46,176 bases of DNA from contig JAGCHA010000031.1 in NCBI GenBank assembly GCA_017649325.1, forward strand, positions 1 through 46,176. Direction: 5' to 3'. This stretch comes from Ruminococcus sp. Its GTDB lineage: Bacteria; Bacillota; Clostridia; Oscillospirales; Ruminococcaceae. The position numbers were made by a program, and so were the translations under genes. Positions 15,955-25,113 of the stretch are shown here, in pieces. Each line of letters begins with the position of its first letter. Within the stretch, counting starts at the first letter, position 1. A model generated the notes under the pieces. That model was not told the DNA's origin. It worked only from the letters and a program-made list of their open reading frames with translations, and searched no databases.

Positions 15955-18900
15955 TTAAGCCGTGAGTATCTTTCTGAGATGTACCAGGTCGAAGGTATCG
16001 ACTCTGCCGTCCTTGTCGAGGTCGGCTGCCTCGAACTGCTGCTTGGAGAATTTCTCAGCCTTGAGAAGGTATCTCTCCATGCATACGAGGTCTGCCGCAG
16101 ACACTTTGCCGTCGAGGTTTACGTCTCCCTTGGGCTTGTCGAGCGGTATCGCAAGCGCTATACGGTCTATCGAGGGCGCGTTGCCTTCATTGTTGTACAG
16201 TTTTATAGTGTTGTCGCCCGCCTTGAGCTTGACTGTGGTGGTTATCGCGCGTATGCCCGACCAGTCACCCTGATTGGCAAACAGGTCATTGAGCTTGACT
16301 GCGAACTGTCCGTTGACGTCCACTTTCAGACTTCTTCTCTCGCCCGAGATGTAGTAGATACGGATCGGGTACTCGCCGTCCTTGTCGGCCTTGATGTTTG
16401 TGAAGGTTACGCTTCCGCCGCCGCTGCCGCCAACGTAGCCGACATATGCGCTGCCCGAGCTGTACTTCGCGTCCTTGCCTGTTGTGAGCTTGGCTCCGCC
16501 GCCCATCTGAGCGCTCTCTGCCTCGTAGAACTTGTAGTTCGAGTAAGGCGTTGTGAGATTCATTTCATGCTGAGTAAGCTTTATTACGCAGCCGCCGTTC
16601 GCGAGGAGCTTCTGCGTGATAGTGTCCTTGGATGTGAGTCCTTCGAGCTTCTTTATCTCGAGAGCACTGCCGTTGGCGTTGTCGCCGAAGATGTAGGCGT
16701 TATACTTGCCGTCGCCGATGAGTTCCGAGAGTTTGATGTCTATTGTGCGTGCCGAGAGCGTGCTGGCTCCGATGAACCACTCGTCGCCGCTTCTTCTTGC
16801 GGTCACGTTGAACTGCATGGGATAGCCGTCGAGCACCTTCATGTCGTCCCATGCTACGGGCACGTCATTGAGGAGCGGGAGTGCGGGATTGCCCTCGTAG
16901 GTGTAGACGGAGTGTGCGAAGTGCTGTATGCCAGATTCAATAGTGACAACGTCCGAAAGTGCGAAGCCCGCTGTCGCCTTTATACCGTAAATCGGGATAC
17001 CAGTGGGGGTGAAGTCTGCCGAGCCTACAACGTTTCTCGTGAAAGTGTAGGATACACGGTTCGCAAGCGCGGGGGACTCGAACCACTTGTAGTACTCTGT
17101 GCCGTTTACAGCCTCGAAGGAGACTATGTTCGGGAAGGTGCGGCTCTCACCGCGGGGGATAGTACAGCCGTGGAAGAGCACCATGAGGTGGTTCTTGGCT
17201 GCTATTGTAGCACAGAGATACATCTGCTTCATCGTTTCCTGAGTGTCGCTCTCGTAGTAATCGACCTTGACGCCCTGTACTCCGAGACCGCGGATACGCT
17301 CGAACTCTCGGACAATCGTCGCCTCGTCGAGCAGTGAGTAGTACGGATAGGCGGGATTGCCCTTGCTGTCCTTGTAGCCGCTGTGACCCTTGTTGTTTAC
17401 ACCGTACCAGAGGTATATGCCAATGCCTCTTTCCGCGGCGTATTCGCAGAGCTCCTTGACTTTAGCTTCGCTGTCGTCCCAGAGAGCCCAGCCGAAGTCG
17501 AGGCAGACGAAGTCCCAGCCGTTATCGGCTGCGAAGTCGATGTAGTCCTTTTGGGTGTGATACATAACGGGAGAGTCGCCACCGCTGCTCCACCATGACC
17601 ACGCTGTCTTGCCGGGGCGGATCCAGCTTGTGTCTTCAATCTCCGAGGGAGGATTGAGGTTGAGGATAAGGTCGCTCGATGACATCTCGTCGAGGGTGTC
17701 GCCTATGACAACGGCTCTCCACGGCGTATGGAACGCCTTGCTCATGGATATTCCGCCGACCTTGACGCCGCCCTTGAAGCGGAGGCTGTGGTAGTTGCCA
17801 AGGAACTGCACTGCGCCTGCACAGTACGGGTCGGGCTCGTTGAATACGCTCGCCTCGGATACTGTTACCCAAGTGCTGTTGTTAGCGAGAACGCCCGTGT
17901 ACGGGAGCGAATATGTCGCGTTGGTCTCGTTGGCTCTGTCCTTTGGAAGCTCGACCATGTCCCACTCATAGGTGGCGTTGGGCCAGTTGCCCCAGAACTT
18001 CGAGCCGCCGGGGAAGATTACCTCGGTCGCTTCCTCCTTTATGGAGCCGCCCTTGTTCAGCGCGTATCTCAGACCGATACCGTCGTCGTATGTGCGGAGG
18101 TAAACGGTAAGAATCGAATTGCCCTTCACGAGCGGGAACGAGAGTTCGTTATAGCGATCGCGGATAGTGGTGTGCTTGCCGTAAGGCATCATGTATATCT
18201 CGTCGTGCGGAGTTATCGTTGAGTCGGGAGCTGTTTTGCTGAAGCCGCTCGAAAGATCCTCGTTGCTGAGGACGATACCCATTTTCGAGGGCGAGATGAC
18301 TGTCTCACCGCTCTCCTTGCTTACGGAGTAGTAATAGCTGCCGTTATTGTCGTACCATATCTTGGTGACGAGCTTGCCCGTAGGGGAGGTAGTCGTCATC
18401 GCGGGTATGCTCGTAACGGTCGCGCCTGTGCGGGACTTGCCCTCCTCCTCGGTTATCTCTATTTCCTGCTTTGTGACAGTATCGCCGTCAAAGCTGTAGG
18501 CATAGAGCGGGAGAGTATCGGAGTTCGGTCCGACAGCTGCATCATAAAACTGAACATCGTCTACCGACATACTGATGTCGTTGTCAGAGTAGAGAGAGTG
18601 TCCTATCGAATTGTAGATGTACTTGTCGAGTATCTTCTCGGAGAAGAGGCTGTTCATCGTATCGGTGATAGTGTCAGCCTCGTAGCCGACCTTGTCGCCG
18701 TCGATGTAGTAGGTGGCAGCCTCGGGTGTACATACAAGCATGAGCTCGTGCCACTTGCCGCTGTCAGGCTTTGCGCTGAGGTCGAATATCGCACGGTGCT
18801 TATCGTCGTTCAGCGTGGAATCGCCCGTACCTGCGAATACACTCGCGCGGAAGGCTGTCTTATCCTTGACGTCCACGGAGATATCGGGCGACGAGTACGA

Positions 18901-19278
18901 CGGGGCGTTGCCCGTACCGAACGGCACGGTCGCGAACTGGAACAGACGTGAATAATTTGCCGAATCGGAGTTAAGCTTGTATTTCATCGAGAACGTGAAT
19001 CCGCTGTCGCAGCCGCTATTGAAGAGCTCGGGGAGCTCCAGCCAGCCCGCTCCGAATGAGCCGCCCTTAAGCGATAGGACGTCCGAGCCGAGCTCGCTGT
19101 CCTTAACTATCGCCGCACCGCCGCGGAGATAAGCCTGCGAGTCTGACTTTCCGATGCTCTTGACCGTAGTCTCTGTACGCACCGCAGCCATACTGGTCGG
19201 GATCGCAGGGATAGTTCCCGCACAGAGGACCGTAGCTGCCGCTACAGCGGTCACAGCTCTTGCCAATTTGTGTTCCAT
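15955..19278 (-). CDS. GH97 glycoside hydrolase (retaining alpha-galactosidase type) with dockerin
   Basis: This 1107-residue secreted protein has a signal peptide, then a LamG/concanavalin-like module (about residues 40-270), the GH97 N-terminal beta domain, the TIM-barrel catalytic domain (about 555-830) and a GH97 C-terminal domain. A CBM6/35-like module (about 910-1047) and a dockerin (1050-1107, repeats DVNLDGKVSAAD and DLDKDGRVDTFD) complete it. D673 in GVKVDYYE and E728 in NGTEYY are 55 residues apart, the same spacing as nucleophile D415 and acid/base E470 of the retaining alpha-galactosidase BtGal97b. That favours the retaining alpha-galactosidase group over the inverting SusB-like group. 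The adjacent GH95 gene suggests joint removal of side chains. AGAAGG lies 9 bases before the ATG. Confidence 0.9.
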   Translation of the reverse strand: MEHKLARAVTAVAAATVLCAGTIPAIPTSMAAVRTETTVKSIGKSDSQAYLRGGAAIVKDSELGSDVLSLKGGSFGAGWLELPELFNSGCDSGFTFSMKYKLNSDSANYSRLFQFATVPFGTGNAPSYSSPDISVDVKDKTAFRASVFAGTGDSTLNDDKHRAIFDLSAKPDSGKWHELMLVCTPEAATYYIDGDKVGYEADTITDTMNSLFSEKILDKYIYNSIGHSLYSDNDISMSVDDVQFYDAAVGPNSDTLPLYAYSFDGDTVTKQEIEITEEEGKSRTGATVTSIPAMTTTSPTGKLVTKIWYDNNGSYYYSVSKESGETVISPSKMGIVLSNEDLSSGFSKTAPDSTITPHDEIYMMPYGKHTTIRDRYNELSFPLVKGNSILTVYLRTYDDGIGLRYALNKGGSIKEEATEVIFPGGSKFWGNWPNATYEWDMVELPKDRANETNATYSLPYTGVLANNSTWVTVSEASVFNEPDPYCAGAVQFLGNYHSLRFKGGVKVGGISMSKAFHTPWRAVVIGDTLDEMSSSDLILNLNPPSEIEDTSWIRPGKTAWSWWSSGGDSPVMYHTQKDYIDFAADNGWDFVCLDFGWALWDDSEAKVKELCEYAAERGIGIYLWYGVNNKGHSGYKDSKGNPAYPYYSLLDEATIVREFERIRGLGVQGVKVDYYESDTQETMKQMYLCATIAAKNHLMVLFHGCTIPRGESRTFPNIVSFEAVNGTEYYKWFESPALANRVSYTFTRNVVGSADFTPTGIPIYGIKATAGFALSDVVTIESGIQHFAHSVYTYEGNPALPLLNDVPVAWDDMKVLDGYPMQFNVTARRSGDEWFIGASTLSARTIDIKLSELIGDGKYNAYIFGDNANGSALEIKKLEGLTSKDTITQKLLANGGCVIKLTQHEMNLTTPYSNYKFYEAESAQMGGGAKLTTGKDAKYSSGSAYVGYVGGSGGGSVTFTNIKADKDGEYPIRIYYISGERRSLKVDVNGQFAVKLNDLFANQGDWSGIRAITTTVKLKAGDNTIKLYNNEGNAPSIDRIALAIPLDKPKGDVNLDGKVSAADLVCMERYLLKAEKFSKQQFEAADLDKDGRVDTFDLVHLRKILTA

Positions 19279-19330
19279 TCTGATTACCTTCTTTCCTGCC
19301 CGTGAGCGGACAAATTTTCACCTTTTCAAA

Positions 19331-19349
19331 ACACGCAGGAACAGCGTGT
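19331..19349. promoter_or_regulatory. Inverted repeat upstream of the GH97-GH95 operon
   Basis: ACACGC and GCGTGT flank a 7-base centre about 55 bases before the GH97 start. It is in operator position for the glycosidase operon. The surrounding 254-base gap is AT-rich; a TATAGA box beside the repeat is a possible -10, but no good -35 is seen. Confidence 0.4.
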
Positions 19350-19494
19350 CTATAACATACCACAATAACTTTAACATAGCGTACAGACAAAAAGCAACCC
19401 ATTTTTTTAAGAAATGGTGTAAATCTTGAATATTTTACTACATAATTATATGAGCAAACTGTTAGTTCTGCACATCAGAAACGCCGGATGAGGA

Positions 19495-19524
19495 CAAAAA
19501 AGAGCTCAGGTCTTACCCTGAGCT
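19495..19524 (-). terminator. Terminator of the ispE operon
   Basis: On the minus strand AGCTCAGG-GTAAGA-CCTGAGCT is followed by C and a run of T residues, just after the ispE stop. Confidence 0.88.
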
Positions 19525-19532
19525 GTAGCTGC

Positions 19533-20396
19533 TTATTCTATTTCTATGAAAGAACTGCTGACCGTCTCGCAGACCTGTGCGAAATATCCGGAAGCTGCGA
19601 GATTCTCTGCGCATTTCTCCGCTGTGTCACGTGTCTCGAAAAGTCCGAATACGGCAGAGCCGCTGCCCGTCATCACTGCGCTGAGTGCTCCGCAGGCGGT
19701 CATTGAAGCCTTGATATCATCAACCTCGCGGAGGTCTACAGCCTCCTCGAAAAGGTTGCCGAAGTATTTGTAAGCCTCATCAGGAGCGTTGTTGATAGCC
19801 TCCACGAGAGCGTCGGTATCGGGGTGCTTGGGATTTTCCAGCTTGTCTATGCGGGCGTAAGCCTCGCCTGTGGAGACTCCCTCCATGCCCTTGGCAATAA
19901 CGAGTATCCTGCCCGAATAATCGGCGATAGGCTCGATCGATTCACCTATGCCCGAAACATATGCAGTACCACCCGTGAGGAAAAACGGTACGTCTGCTCC
20001 TACGTTGTCGGCTGGAGGAATATCCTTGCCTATGAGCTTGTGCAGACAGTACAGAACTGCCGCGGCGTCGGTGCTGCCGCCGCCCATACCTGCCTGCGAG
20101 GGAATGCCCTTCTTAATATGTATACGGCAGCCTTTTCCCACACCGTTGCGGTTCAGGAAATAGTATGCCGCCTTGTAGGCGATGTTATGCTCATCGCAGG
20201 GGATAGGATCTGAGCTTGCAAACATTTCGGGTACATCGCAGCTCACCTCTATCTTTATATCGTCAATGAGCTCTACAGTTACCTCGTCATAGATACCCAC
20301 TGTCTGGAATACACTCTCTATCGCGTGATAGCCGTGATTCAGCCTTCCCACCACGTCAAGCGCAAGGTTTACCTTTGCAGCTGTTTTTACCTTCAT
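19533..20396 (-). CDS. ispE: 4-diphosphocytidyl-2-C-methyl-D-erythritol kinase
   Basis: IspE phosphorylates CDP-methylerythritol with ATP in the MEP pathway to isoprenoids. The 287-residue protein begins KVKTAAKVNLALDV, with the family Lys/Asn in the substrate site and GYHAIESVFQT after it. It has the GHMP kinase loop PSQAGMGGGSTDAAA and the late motif TGSGSAVFG. The stretch between the GHMP loop and GADVPFF is several residues shorter than in most homologues (IPPADNVGADVP). The ATG overlaps the aminotransferase TGA (ATGA, 20393-20396). The upstream open frame was rejected because it overlaps that gene. Confidence 0.92.
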   Translation of the reverse strand: MKVKTAAKVNLALDVVGRLNHGYHAIESVFQTVGIYDEVTVELIDDIKIEVSCDVPEMFASSDPIPCDEHNIAYKAAYYFLNRNGVGKGCRIHIKKGIPSQAGMGGGSTDAAAVLYCLHKLIGKDIPPADNVGADVPFFLTGGTAYVSGIGESIEPIADYSGRILVIAKGMEGVSTGEAYARIDKLENPKHPDTDALVEAINNAPDEAYKYFGNLFEEAVDLREVDDIKASMTACGALSAVMTGSGSAVFGLFETRDTAEKCAENLAASGYFAQVCETVSSSFIEIE

Positions 20397-21574
20397 TTTT
20401 TCTCCTCCTTCAGCTTGTTGAGGAACTGCTCTATGCGCTCCATAGCTTCCATGAGGTGCTTGAGGGAGTAGGCGTAGGAAATGCGTATATAGCCCTCGCC
20501 TGATTCGCCGAATGCGCTTCCCGGTACTGCCGCGACCTTGTTCTCGTAAAGCAGTCGCTCGCAGAACTCCTCGCTGCTCAAACCTGTGCTCTTTATGCAC
20601 GGGAACACGTAAAACGCGCCCTCGGGGTCGAAGCAGGTCAGACCGAGTCTGTTGAATTCGCTGACGAGGAATCGGCGGCGGATATTGTACTCACCGACCA
20701 TTTTCGCGACCTCGTCGTCGCATGAATCAAGCGCTACAACAGCGGCGTTCTGGCTTATGTAAGGACTGCACATAATGCCGTACTGGTGTATCTTCGATAT
20801 CTGCGATACTATCGGTGCGGGAGCAGCTAAATAGCCGAGTCTCCAGCCTGTCATCGCGTATGCTTTTGAGAAGCCGTTGACGTATATGGTGCGCTCGCGC
20901 ATACCCTCAAGCTCGATTATCGAGAAGTGCTCTCTGCCGTAGGTGAGTTCGGAGTATATCTCGTCCGTGAGCACTATTATATTTGTACCGCGCAGGAGCT
21001 CTGCAATAGGCTCGAGGTCCTCGCGCGTCATAATTGCGCCTGTAGGGTTGTTCGGGAAAGGGAGGATGAGCAGCTTTGTGCGCTCTGTTATCTTGCCGCG
21101 AAGGTCGTCAACCGTTAGCTTGAAGTTGTTATCCAGCCTTGTCGGTACCGAGACAGGTACGCCTCCCATGAGCTCCACGAGCGGGGCATAACAGACAAAG
21201 CAGGGCTCGACTACGAGGACTTCGTCGCCGGGGTCAAGCAGACCGCGTACTGCGAGGTCGATAGCCTCAGAGCCGCCGACGGTAACGATGACCTCATTGG
21301 CAGGGTCGTACTTTACGCCGTGCTTGCTTTCTATACGGCGTGTTATAGCCTGTCGCAGCGGGAGCACGCCCTTGTTTGGACCGTAGATGATGTGCTTGCG
21401 TTCAAGCACCTGTATAGCCGCCTTGCGTATGACCCATGGGGTAGAGAAGTCTGGCTCGCCTACTCCGAGGGAAATGACGCCCTCCATAGTTCCCGCGATG
21501 TCGAAGAACTTTCGTATCCCCGAGGGCTTTACGTTCTTTATCTTATCCGAAAGGACCTTGTCATAGTCTATCAC
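20393..21574 (-). CDS. PLP-dependent class I/II aminotransferase
   Basis: This 393-residue cytoplasmic enzyme belongs to fold-type I aminotransferases (aspartate/aromatic aminotransferase group). Visible signatures are SLGVGEPDFSTP near the N-terminus, YGPNKGVLPLR, the FPNNPTGA loop, LTDEIYSELTY with the PLP-pyridine Asp and Tyr, and the PLP-lysine motif NGFSKAYAMTGWRLGY. A final Arg for the substrate carboxylate lies in GYIRISYA. The amino-acid substrate is not readable from the sequence. It starts 2 bases after the Lrp-family gene and overlaps ispE, so regulator, aminotransferase and ispE are one operon. Control of the aminotransferase by the Lrp protein is likely. Confidence 0.9.
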   Translation of the reverse strand: MIDYDKVLSDKIKNVKPSGIRKFFDIAGTMEGVISLGVGEPDFSTPWVIRKAAIQVLERKHIIYGPNKGVLPLRQAITRRIESKHGVKYDPANEVIVTVGGSEAIDLAVRGLLDPGDEVLVVEPCFVCYAPLVELMGGVPVSVPTRLDNNFKLTVDDLRGKITERTKLLILPFPNNPTGAIMTREDLEPIAELLRGTNIIVLTDEIYSELTYGREHFSIIELEGMRERTIYVNGFSKAYAMTGWRLGYLAAPAPIVSQISKIHQYGIMCSPYISQNAAVVALDSCDDEVAKMVGEYNIRRRFLVSEFNRLGLTCFDPEGAFYVFPCIKSTGLSSEEFCERLLYENKVAAVPGSAFGESGEGYIRISYAYSLKHLMEAMERIEQFLNKLKEEKK

Positions 21575-21576
21575 GC

Positions 21577-22056
21577 TTAATACAGACCCCTTTCGTCAGG
21601 CTCTTCATTGTCGATGAAGATACCCTTTTCCTTGTATTTTTTGAGAATGAAGTGGGTGGACGTCGAGAGTATACCGTCAATCGTAGCAAGACGCTCCGAC
21701 ACGAAGAAGGCAACTTCTTTGAGGTCCTTGCCCTTGACTTCAACAGCGAGATCATATGCTCCCGAGGACATCAGGCTGACGCTCTCGACCTCGTCATACA
21801 TCATAATAGTCTTGGCGATGTCGTTGAAACCGCGGTCTCGCTGGGGAGTTACCTTGAGCTCTATCGTCGCGTATACGGTGGGCTCTGCGAGCATATCGTC
21901 GTCGAGTATGACGCTGTAGCCGCGGATAACGCCCTCGTCCTCGAGCTCTTTTATCTCGTTGGCGGCCTTATCGGCGGTGATACCGAGCATTTCGCCGAGC
22001 TCTGTGTTGGAGATACGCGCGTTCTGCTGTAATATCTTGATTATCTGTTCTTTCAT
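21577..22056 (-). CDS. Lrp/AsnC-family transcriptional regulator
   Basis: The 159-residue protein has an N-terminal winged helix-turn-helix (about residues 5-50, with ISNTELGEMLG and a VIRGYSVIL wing) and a C-terminal RAM/ACT-like ligand-binding domain (about 60-140). The latter carries SSGAYDLAVEVKG, the family's effector-pocket segment. Such proteins sense amino acids and often regulate neighbouring amino-acid genes. Met at 22056 was chosen because the AAGGA site is 8 bases upstream; the Met three codons earlier is too close to it. It is the first gene before the aminotransferase. Confidence 0.9.
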   Translation of the reverse strand: MKEQIIKILQQNARISNTELGEMLGITADKAANEIKELEDEGVIRGYSVILDDDMLAEPTVYATIELKVTPQRDRGFNDIAKTIMMYDEVESVSLMSSGAYDLAVEVKGKDLKEVAFFVSERLATIDGILSTSTHFILKKYKEKGIFIDNEEPDERGLY

Positions 22057-22093
22057 GTATATCATCCTTTCGGTTAGTTTGTCCGATCCTGCG

Positions 22094-22159
22094 CAGGGAC
22101 GAGTGACACTCGCCTGCCGTTTGAGAAATTATCAGTTGAACGGGATGCTTCCCTGCATC
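22094..22159. other. Two hairpins between the PHP and Lrp genes
   Basis: GATGC/GCATC (22144-22159) lies just after the PHP stop. A 9-base stem with a 2-base bulge (CAGG..CGAGT with ACTCGCCTG, 22094-22116) lies before the Lrp gene. Neither has a T-run. They may be leader or operator structures of the Lrp operon. Confidence 0.35.
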
Positions 22160-22161
22160 TC

Positions 22162-23016
22162 CTAAACTATTTTTATGAAATTCGCCTTGCGCTCCCTGAA
22201 GTAGGTCAGGTAGCGGAAACCCGCCTCCTTGGCAAGCTCTGCTCCGTCGGAGACATTCGCACCTATATCCTCAACTGTATGCGCGTCCGAGCCGATAGTC
22301 AGGATCTCTCCTCCGAGCTCGCGGTACATTTTCAGGTATTTGAGGTCGGGGAAAGTCGCTCCGAAGCCCTGCCGCAAGCCGGAGGTGTTTATCTCGATGC
22401 CTCTGCCGCTGTGGGCGAGAGTGCGGAAGGTCTCTGCGATGATGTCGTCGAATCGGCTTATATCCGGACATATCCCGTGTCTCTGCTTCATATATCTGAG
22501 ACAGTAGGTGATGTGTCCTATCACGTCGAACAGCCCTGTCTGACTGAGCTCGTACACCTCCTTGAAGTAGCGTCCGAGGAGGTCGTATATGCCGTCCATG
22601 TCGAGCTTGGTGTAGTCGATGAAGTAGAAGTCCTTTTCGCCGTGTATGCGGTGCGCGGAGCCGATAATGAAGTCCACGCGCTTGTCAGAGCATACTACCT
22701 GTGCGGCGTCGCGGTCGAAGAGTATCTGTCCGAGCTCCGAGCCGCATATAAGGTTGAGCCTGCCCGCGTACTTCTCCTTCAGAGCCGTCACCGCGGCGAC
22801 TGAGGCTTCATAATCAGCTTTGTAGTCGGTTTTTTCGTGGAATATGCTCTCCTCGGCGGAGTAGTGCTCCGCGGGATACCACGCGTCACATTCGCAGTGG
22901 TCGGTAATGGCGTATGCGTCGAGCCCGAGCTCCGCGGCTCGCTCTACACAGGCATTTATGTCAGCCTCGGAGTCCACCGAGAACTGTGTATGTGTGTGGC
23001 AATCCATTAAAAACAT
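22162..23016 (-). CDS. PHP-domain phosphatase, histidinol-phosphatase-like (HisK/HisJ type)
   Basis: The 284-residue protein begins MDCHTHTQFSVD, the PHP metal-binding HxH motif. It continues with AITDHCECDAW (His), CGSELGQ (Glu), IGSAHRIHG (His), FDVIGHI (His) and IGSDAHT (Asp and His). This set matches the trinuclear metal site of histidinol-phosphate phosphatases. No his genes are nearby, so the substrate could be another phosphomonoester. AGAGGTG precedes Met 23016; a second Met lies three codons on. It has its own promoter (23047-23075). Confidence 0.83.
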   Translation of the reverse strand: MFLMDCHTHTQFSVDSEADINACVERAAELGLDAYAITDHCECDAWYPAEHYSAEESIFHEKTDYKADYEASVAAVTALKEKYAGRLNLICGSELGQILFDRDAAQVVCSDKRVDFIIGSAHRIHGEKDFYFIDYTKLDMDGIYDLLGRYFKEVYELSQTGLFDVIGHITYCLRYMKQRHGICPDISRFDDIIAETFRTLAHSGRGIEINTSGLRQGFGATFPDLKYLKMYRELGGEILTIGSDAHTVEDIGANVSDGAELAKEAGFRYLTYFRERKANFIKIV

Positions 23017-23046
23017 AGCTTCACCTCTGTAAGTAACTATTTATAC

Positions 23047-23075
23047 ATTATAACACATCCGTGACGAAAATGCAA
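23047..23075 (-). promoter_or_regulatory. Sigma-A promoter of the PHP gene
   Basis: On the minus strand TTGCAT (23070-23075), a 17-base spacer and TATAAT (23047-23052) with an extended TG lie about 30 bases before the ATG. Confidence 0.85.
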
Positions 23076-23190
23076 CTATTGAGAGGGATATTTTACAATG
23101 AGTCATTCAAACGAATACACTGTATTTTTATCTCCGCGCCGCCGATTTCGCGGCAGACATAGTCAAATCGGAAATTTCTTCCCGCGCCTG

Positions 23191-23219
23191 TTGCTTTTTC
23201 CGAAAAAGTATGTTATAAT
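23191..23219 (+). promoter_or_regulatory. Sigma-A promoter of the ACT/UPF0210 genes
   Basis: TTGCTT (23191-23196), a 17-base spacer and TATAAT (23214-23219) with an extended TG lie about 50 bases before the ACT gene start. Confidence 0.85.
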
Positions 23220-23271
23220 ATTGTCATACTATCGGAGCGGAGCGAACCGCCCGAAAAACGGAGGTCATATT

Positions 23272-23541
23272 ATGAGAGCAGTCGTAACTGTTATAGGCAA
23301 GGACACAGTAGGTATTCTCCACAAGGTAAGCGGTATCTGTGCCGAATACAACGTAAACGTGATAGAAGTGACACAGAGCGTATTGCAGGATATGTTCGCG
23401 ATGATAATGCTTGTGGACATTACAGGTATTAACGCCGACTTCGCAAAGCTCGTCGACAGCATGGACAGCCTCGGCAGTCAGCTCGGGCTCTCGATACACA
23501 CCATGCACGAGGACATCTTCAACTCGATGCACAGCGTCTGA
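23272..23541 (+). CDS. ACT domain protein, UPF0237 family
   Basis: This 89-residue protein is a single ACT domain: beta-strand start RAVVTVIGKDTVGIL, a helix HKVSGICAEYNVNV, then IEVTQSVLQDMFAMIMLVDI. UPF0237 proteins are short stand-alone ACT domains thought to bind amino acids, and they commonly sit next to UPF0210 genes, as here. The start at 23272 has GGAGGT 8 bases upstream. An earlier in-frame Met (23098) would place the promoter inside the gene, so it was rejected. A repeat-rich gap of 165 bases separates it from its partner. Confidence 0.9.
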   Translation: MRAVVTVIGKDTVGILHKVSGICAEYNVNVIEVTQSVLQDMFAMIMLVDITGINADFAKLVDSMDSLGSQLGLSIHTMHEDIFNSMHSV

Positions 23542-23547
23542 ATGATT

Positions 23548-23690
23548 GTAGGGGCGGATATTATCCGCACGCCAATATATCGGCAAATCACCAATAACGG
23601 AGTGTAGGGAACGCCGCCACTCGACGTTCCGCAAATATCCTGATAAATCAGCGGTAACGATTTGTAGGGGACGGCGTCCCACAAATTACA
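23548..23690. repeat. GTAGGG-type palindromic repeat cluster, copy A
   Basis: Three units start with TGTAGGG: GCGGATATTATCCGC palindrome at 23554-23568, a GGAACG/CGTTCC unit at about 23607-23630, and TTTGT-GGGACG/CGTCCC-ACAAA at 23661-23685. The same motifs recur at 25775-25800 and 31890-32062. They fill the gap between two genes that normally form one operon. They resemble REP- or MITE-like elements without coding capacity. Confidence 0.7.
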
Positions 23691-23706
23691 GAAAGGGTAG
23701 AATACA

Positions 23707-25065
23707 ATGCTCAATGTCTACAACATACTCGAGACGATAAGAATGATACAGGACGAATGTCTCGACATAAGAACGATAACAATGGGGATCTCCCTGCTTG
23801 ACTGCATAGATACCGACATAGACAAAGCCTGCGAGAAGGTCTACAGCAAGATAGTCAGCAAGGCAGGCAGGCTCGTGGAGGTCGGTCAGCAGATAGAGAA
23901 GGAGTATGGCATACCGATAGTGAACAAGCGCATTTCGGTGACTCCGATAGCAATGCTCGCAGCAGCTTGTCCCGACGGCGACCCCGTCAAATTTGCAAAG
24001 GCGCTCCAGCGTGCGGCTGACACTTGCGGAGTCAACTTCATCGGCGGCTATTCCGCACTTGTACACAAGGGCTTCTCTGCGGGCGACGAGGCGCTGATAC
24101 GCTCTATCCCCGAGGCTCTTGACGTTACGCAGAACATCTGCTCGTCTGTAAATATCGGCTCTACGAAGTCGGGTATAAATATGGACGCGGTAAAGCTTAT
24201 GGGACAGATAGTGAAGCAGACTGCCGAGCGTACCGCAGACCGTGACTGCATAGGCGCGGCAAAGCTCGTCGTATTCTGCAATGCAGTCGAGGACAATCCC
24301 TTTATGGCCGGAGCCTTCCACGGCGTAGGCGAGCCCGACTGCGAGATACACGTCGGCGTTTCAGGTCCAGGAGTTGTACGCGCGGCTCTGACAAAGTACC
24401 CCGACGCTTCGATAAACGAGATAGCGGACATCATCAAGAAGACCGCGTTCAAGATAACACGTATGGGACAGCTCGTAGGAGCAAGGGCTTCGGAGCTCCT
24501 CGGCGTGCCGTTCGGCATAGTTGACCTCTCGCTCGCTCCGACTCCCGCAGTCGGTGACAGCGTAGCCCATATCCTTGAGGAAATGGGACTGGAGATGTGC
24601 GGCACTCACGGAACAACTGCCTGCCTTGCCATGCTCAACGACGCCGTGAAGAAGGGGGGGGTCATGGCTTCCTCGACTGTCGGCGGACTCTCGGGAGCAT
24701 TCATCCCTGTCTCCGAGGACGCAGGCATGATAGATGCGGCAGTTGACGGCGTGCTCACGCTCGAAAAGCTCGAAGCTATGACGGCAGTATGCTCCGTAGG
24801 ACTGGATATGATAGTAGTCCCGGGCGACATTTCTCCCGAGACCATTTCGGCTATTATCGCGGACGAAGCTGCTATCGGTATGGTCAACACCAAGACAACG
24901 GCTGTACGCCTTATCCCAGCTGTAGGCAAGAAAGAGGGCGATACCCTCGAATTCGGCGGACTGCTCGGAAGCGGACCCGTTATGCCTATCAGGGACAAGT
25001 CGGCGGCTAAGTTCATCAACCGCGGCGGACGTATCCCCGCACCCATGCACAGCCTCAAAAACTAA
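23707..25065 (+). CDS. UPF0210 (DUF711) family protein
   Basis: The 452-residue cytoplasmic protein matches UPF0210: an N-terminal NILETIRMI segment, [41 protein letters not shown] and a C-terminal RGGRIPAP. It is Gly-rich with a probable anaerobic glycyl-radical-like or barrel fold, but no enzymatic activity is established for the family. Its usual neighbour is the UPF0237 ACT protein, present upstream, which suggests an amino-acid-regulated function. AAAGGG lies 9 bases before the ATG. A G-run near 24654 is intact in frame. Confidence 0.88.
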   Translation: MLNVYNILETIRMIQDECLDIRTITMGISLLDCIDTDIDKACEKVYSKIVSKAGRLVEVGQQIEKEYGIPIVNKRISVTPIAMLAAACPDGDPVKFAKALQRAADTCGVNFIGGYSALVHKGFSAGDEALIRSIPEALDVTQNICSSVNIGSTKSGINMDAVKLMGQIVKQTAERTADRDCIGAAKLVVFCNAVEDNPFMAGAFHGVGEPDCEIHVGVSGPGVVRAALTKYPDASINEIADIIKKTAFKITRMGQLVGARASELLGVPFGIVDLSLAPTPAVGDSVAHILEEMGLEMCGTHGTTACLAMLNDAVKKGGVMASSTVGGLSGAFIPVSEDAGMIDAAVDGVLTLEKLEAMTAVCSVGLDMIVVPGDISPETISAIIADEAAIGMVNTKTTAVRLIPAVGKKEGDTLEFGGLLGSGPVMPIRDKSAAKFINRGGRIPAPMHSLKN

Positions 25066-25113
25066 GCACGGTCACCGTGTACGAGACATCAACAGCTGAG
25101 AAAGGGCGGTATA

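Noticed and set aside
15979..17337. Long plus-strand open frame opposite the GH97 gene
   Set aside because: Its translation is a Val/Arg/Tyr-rich shadow without domains, while the minus strand encodes clear GH97 and dockerin modules.
23098..23271. N-terminal extension of the ACT protein
   Set aside because: It would contain the TATAAT promoter, and the ACT homology starts exactly at 23272, after a good ribosome site.
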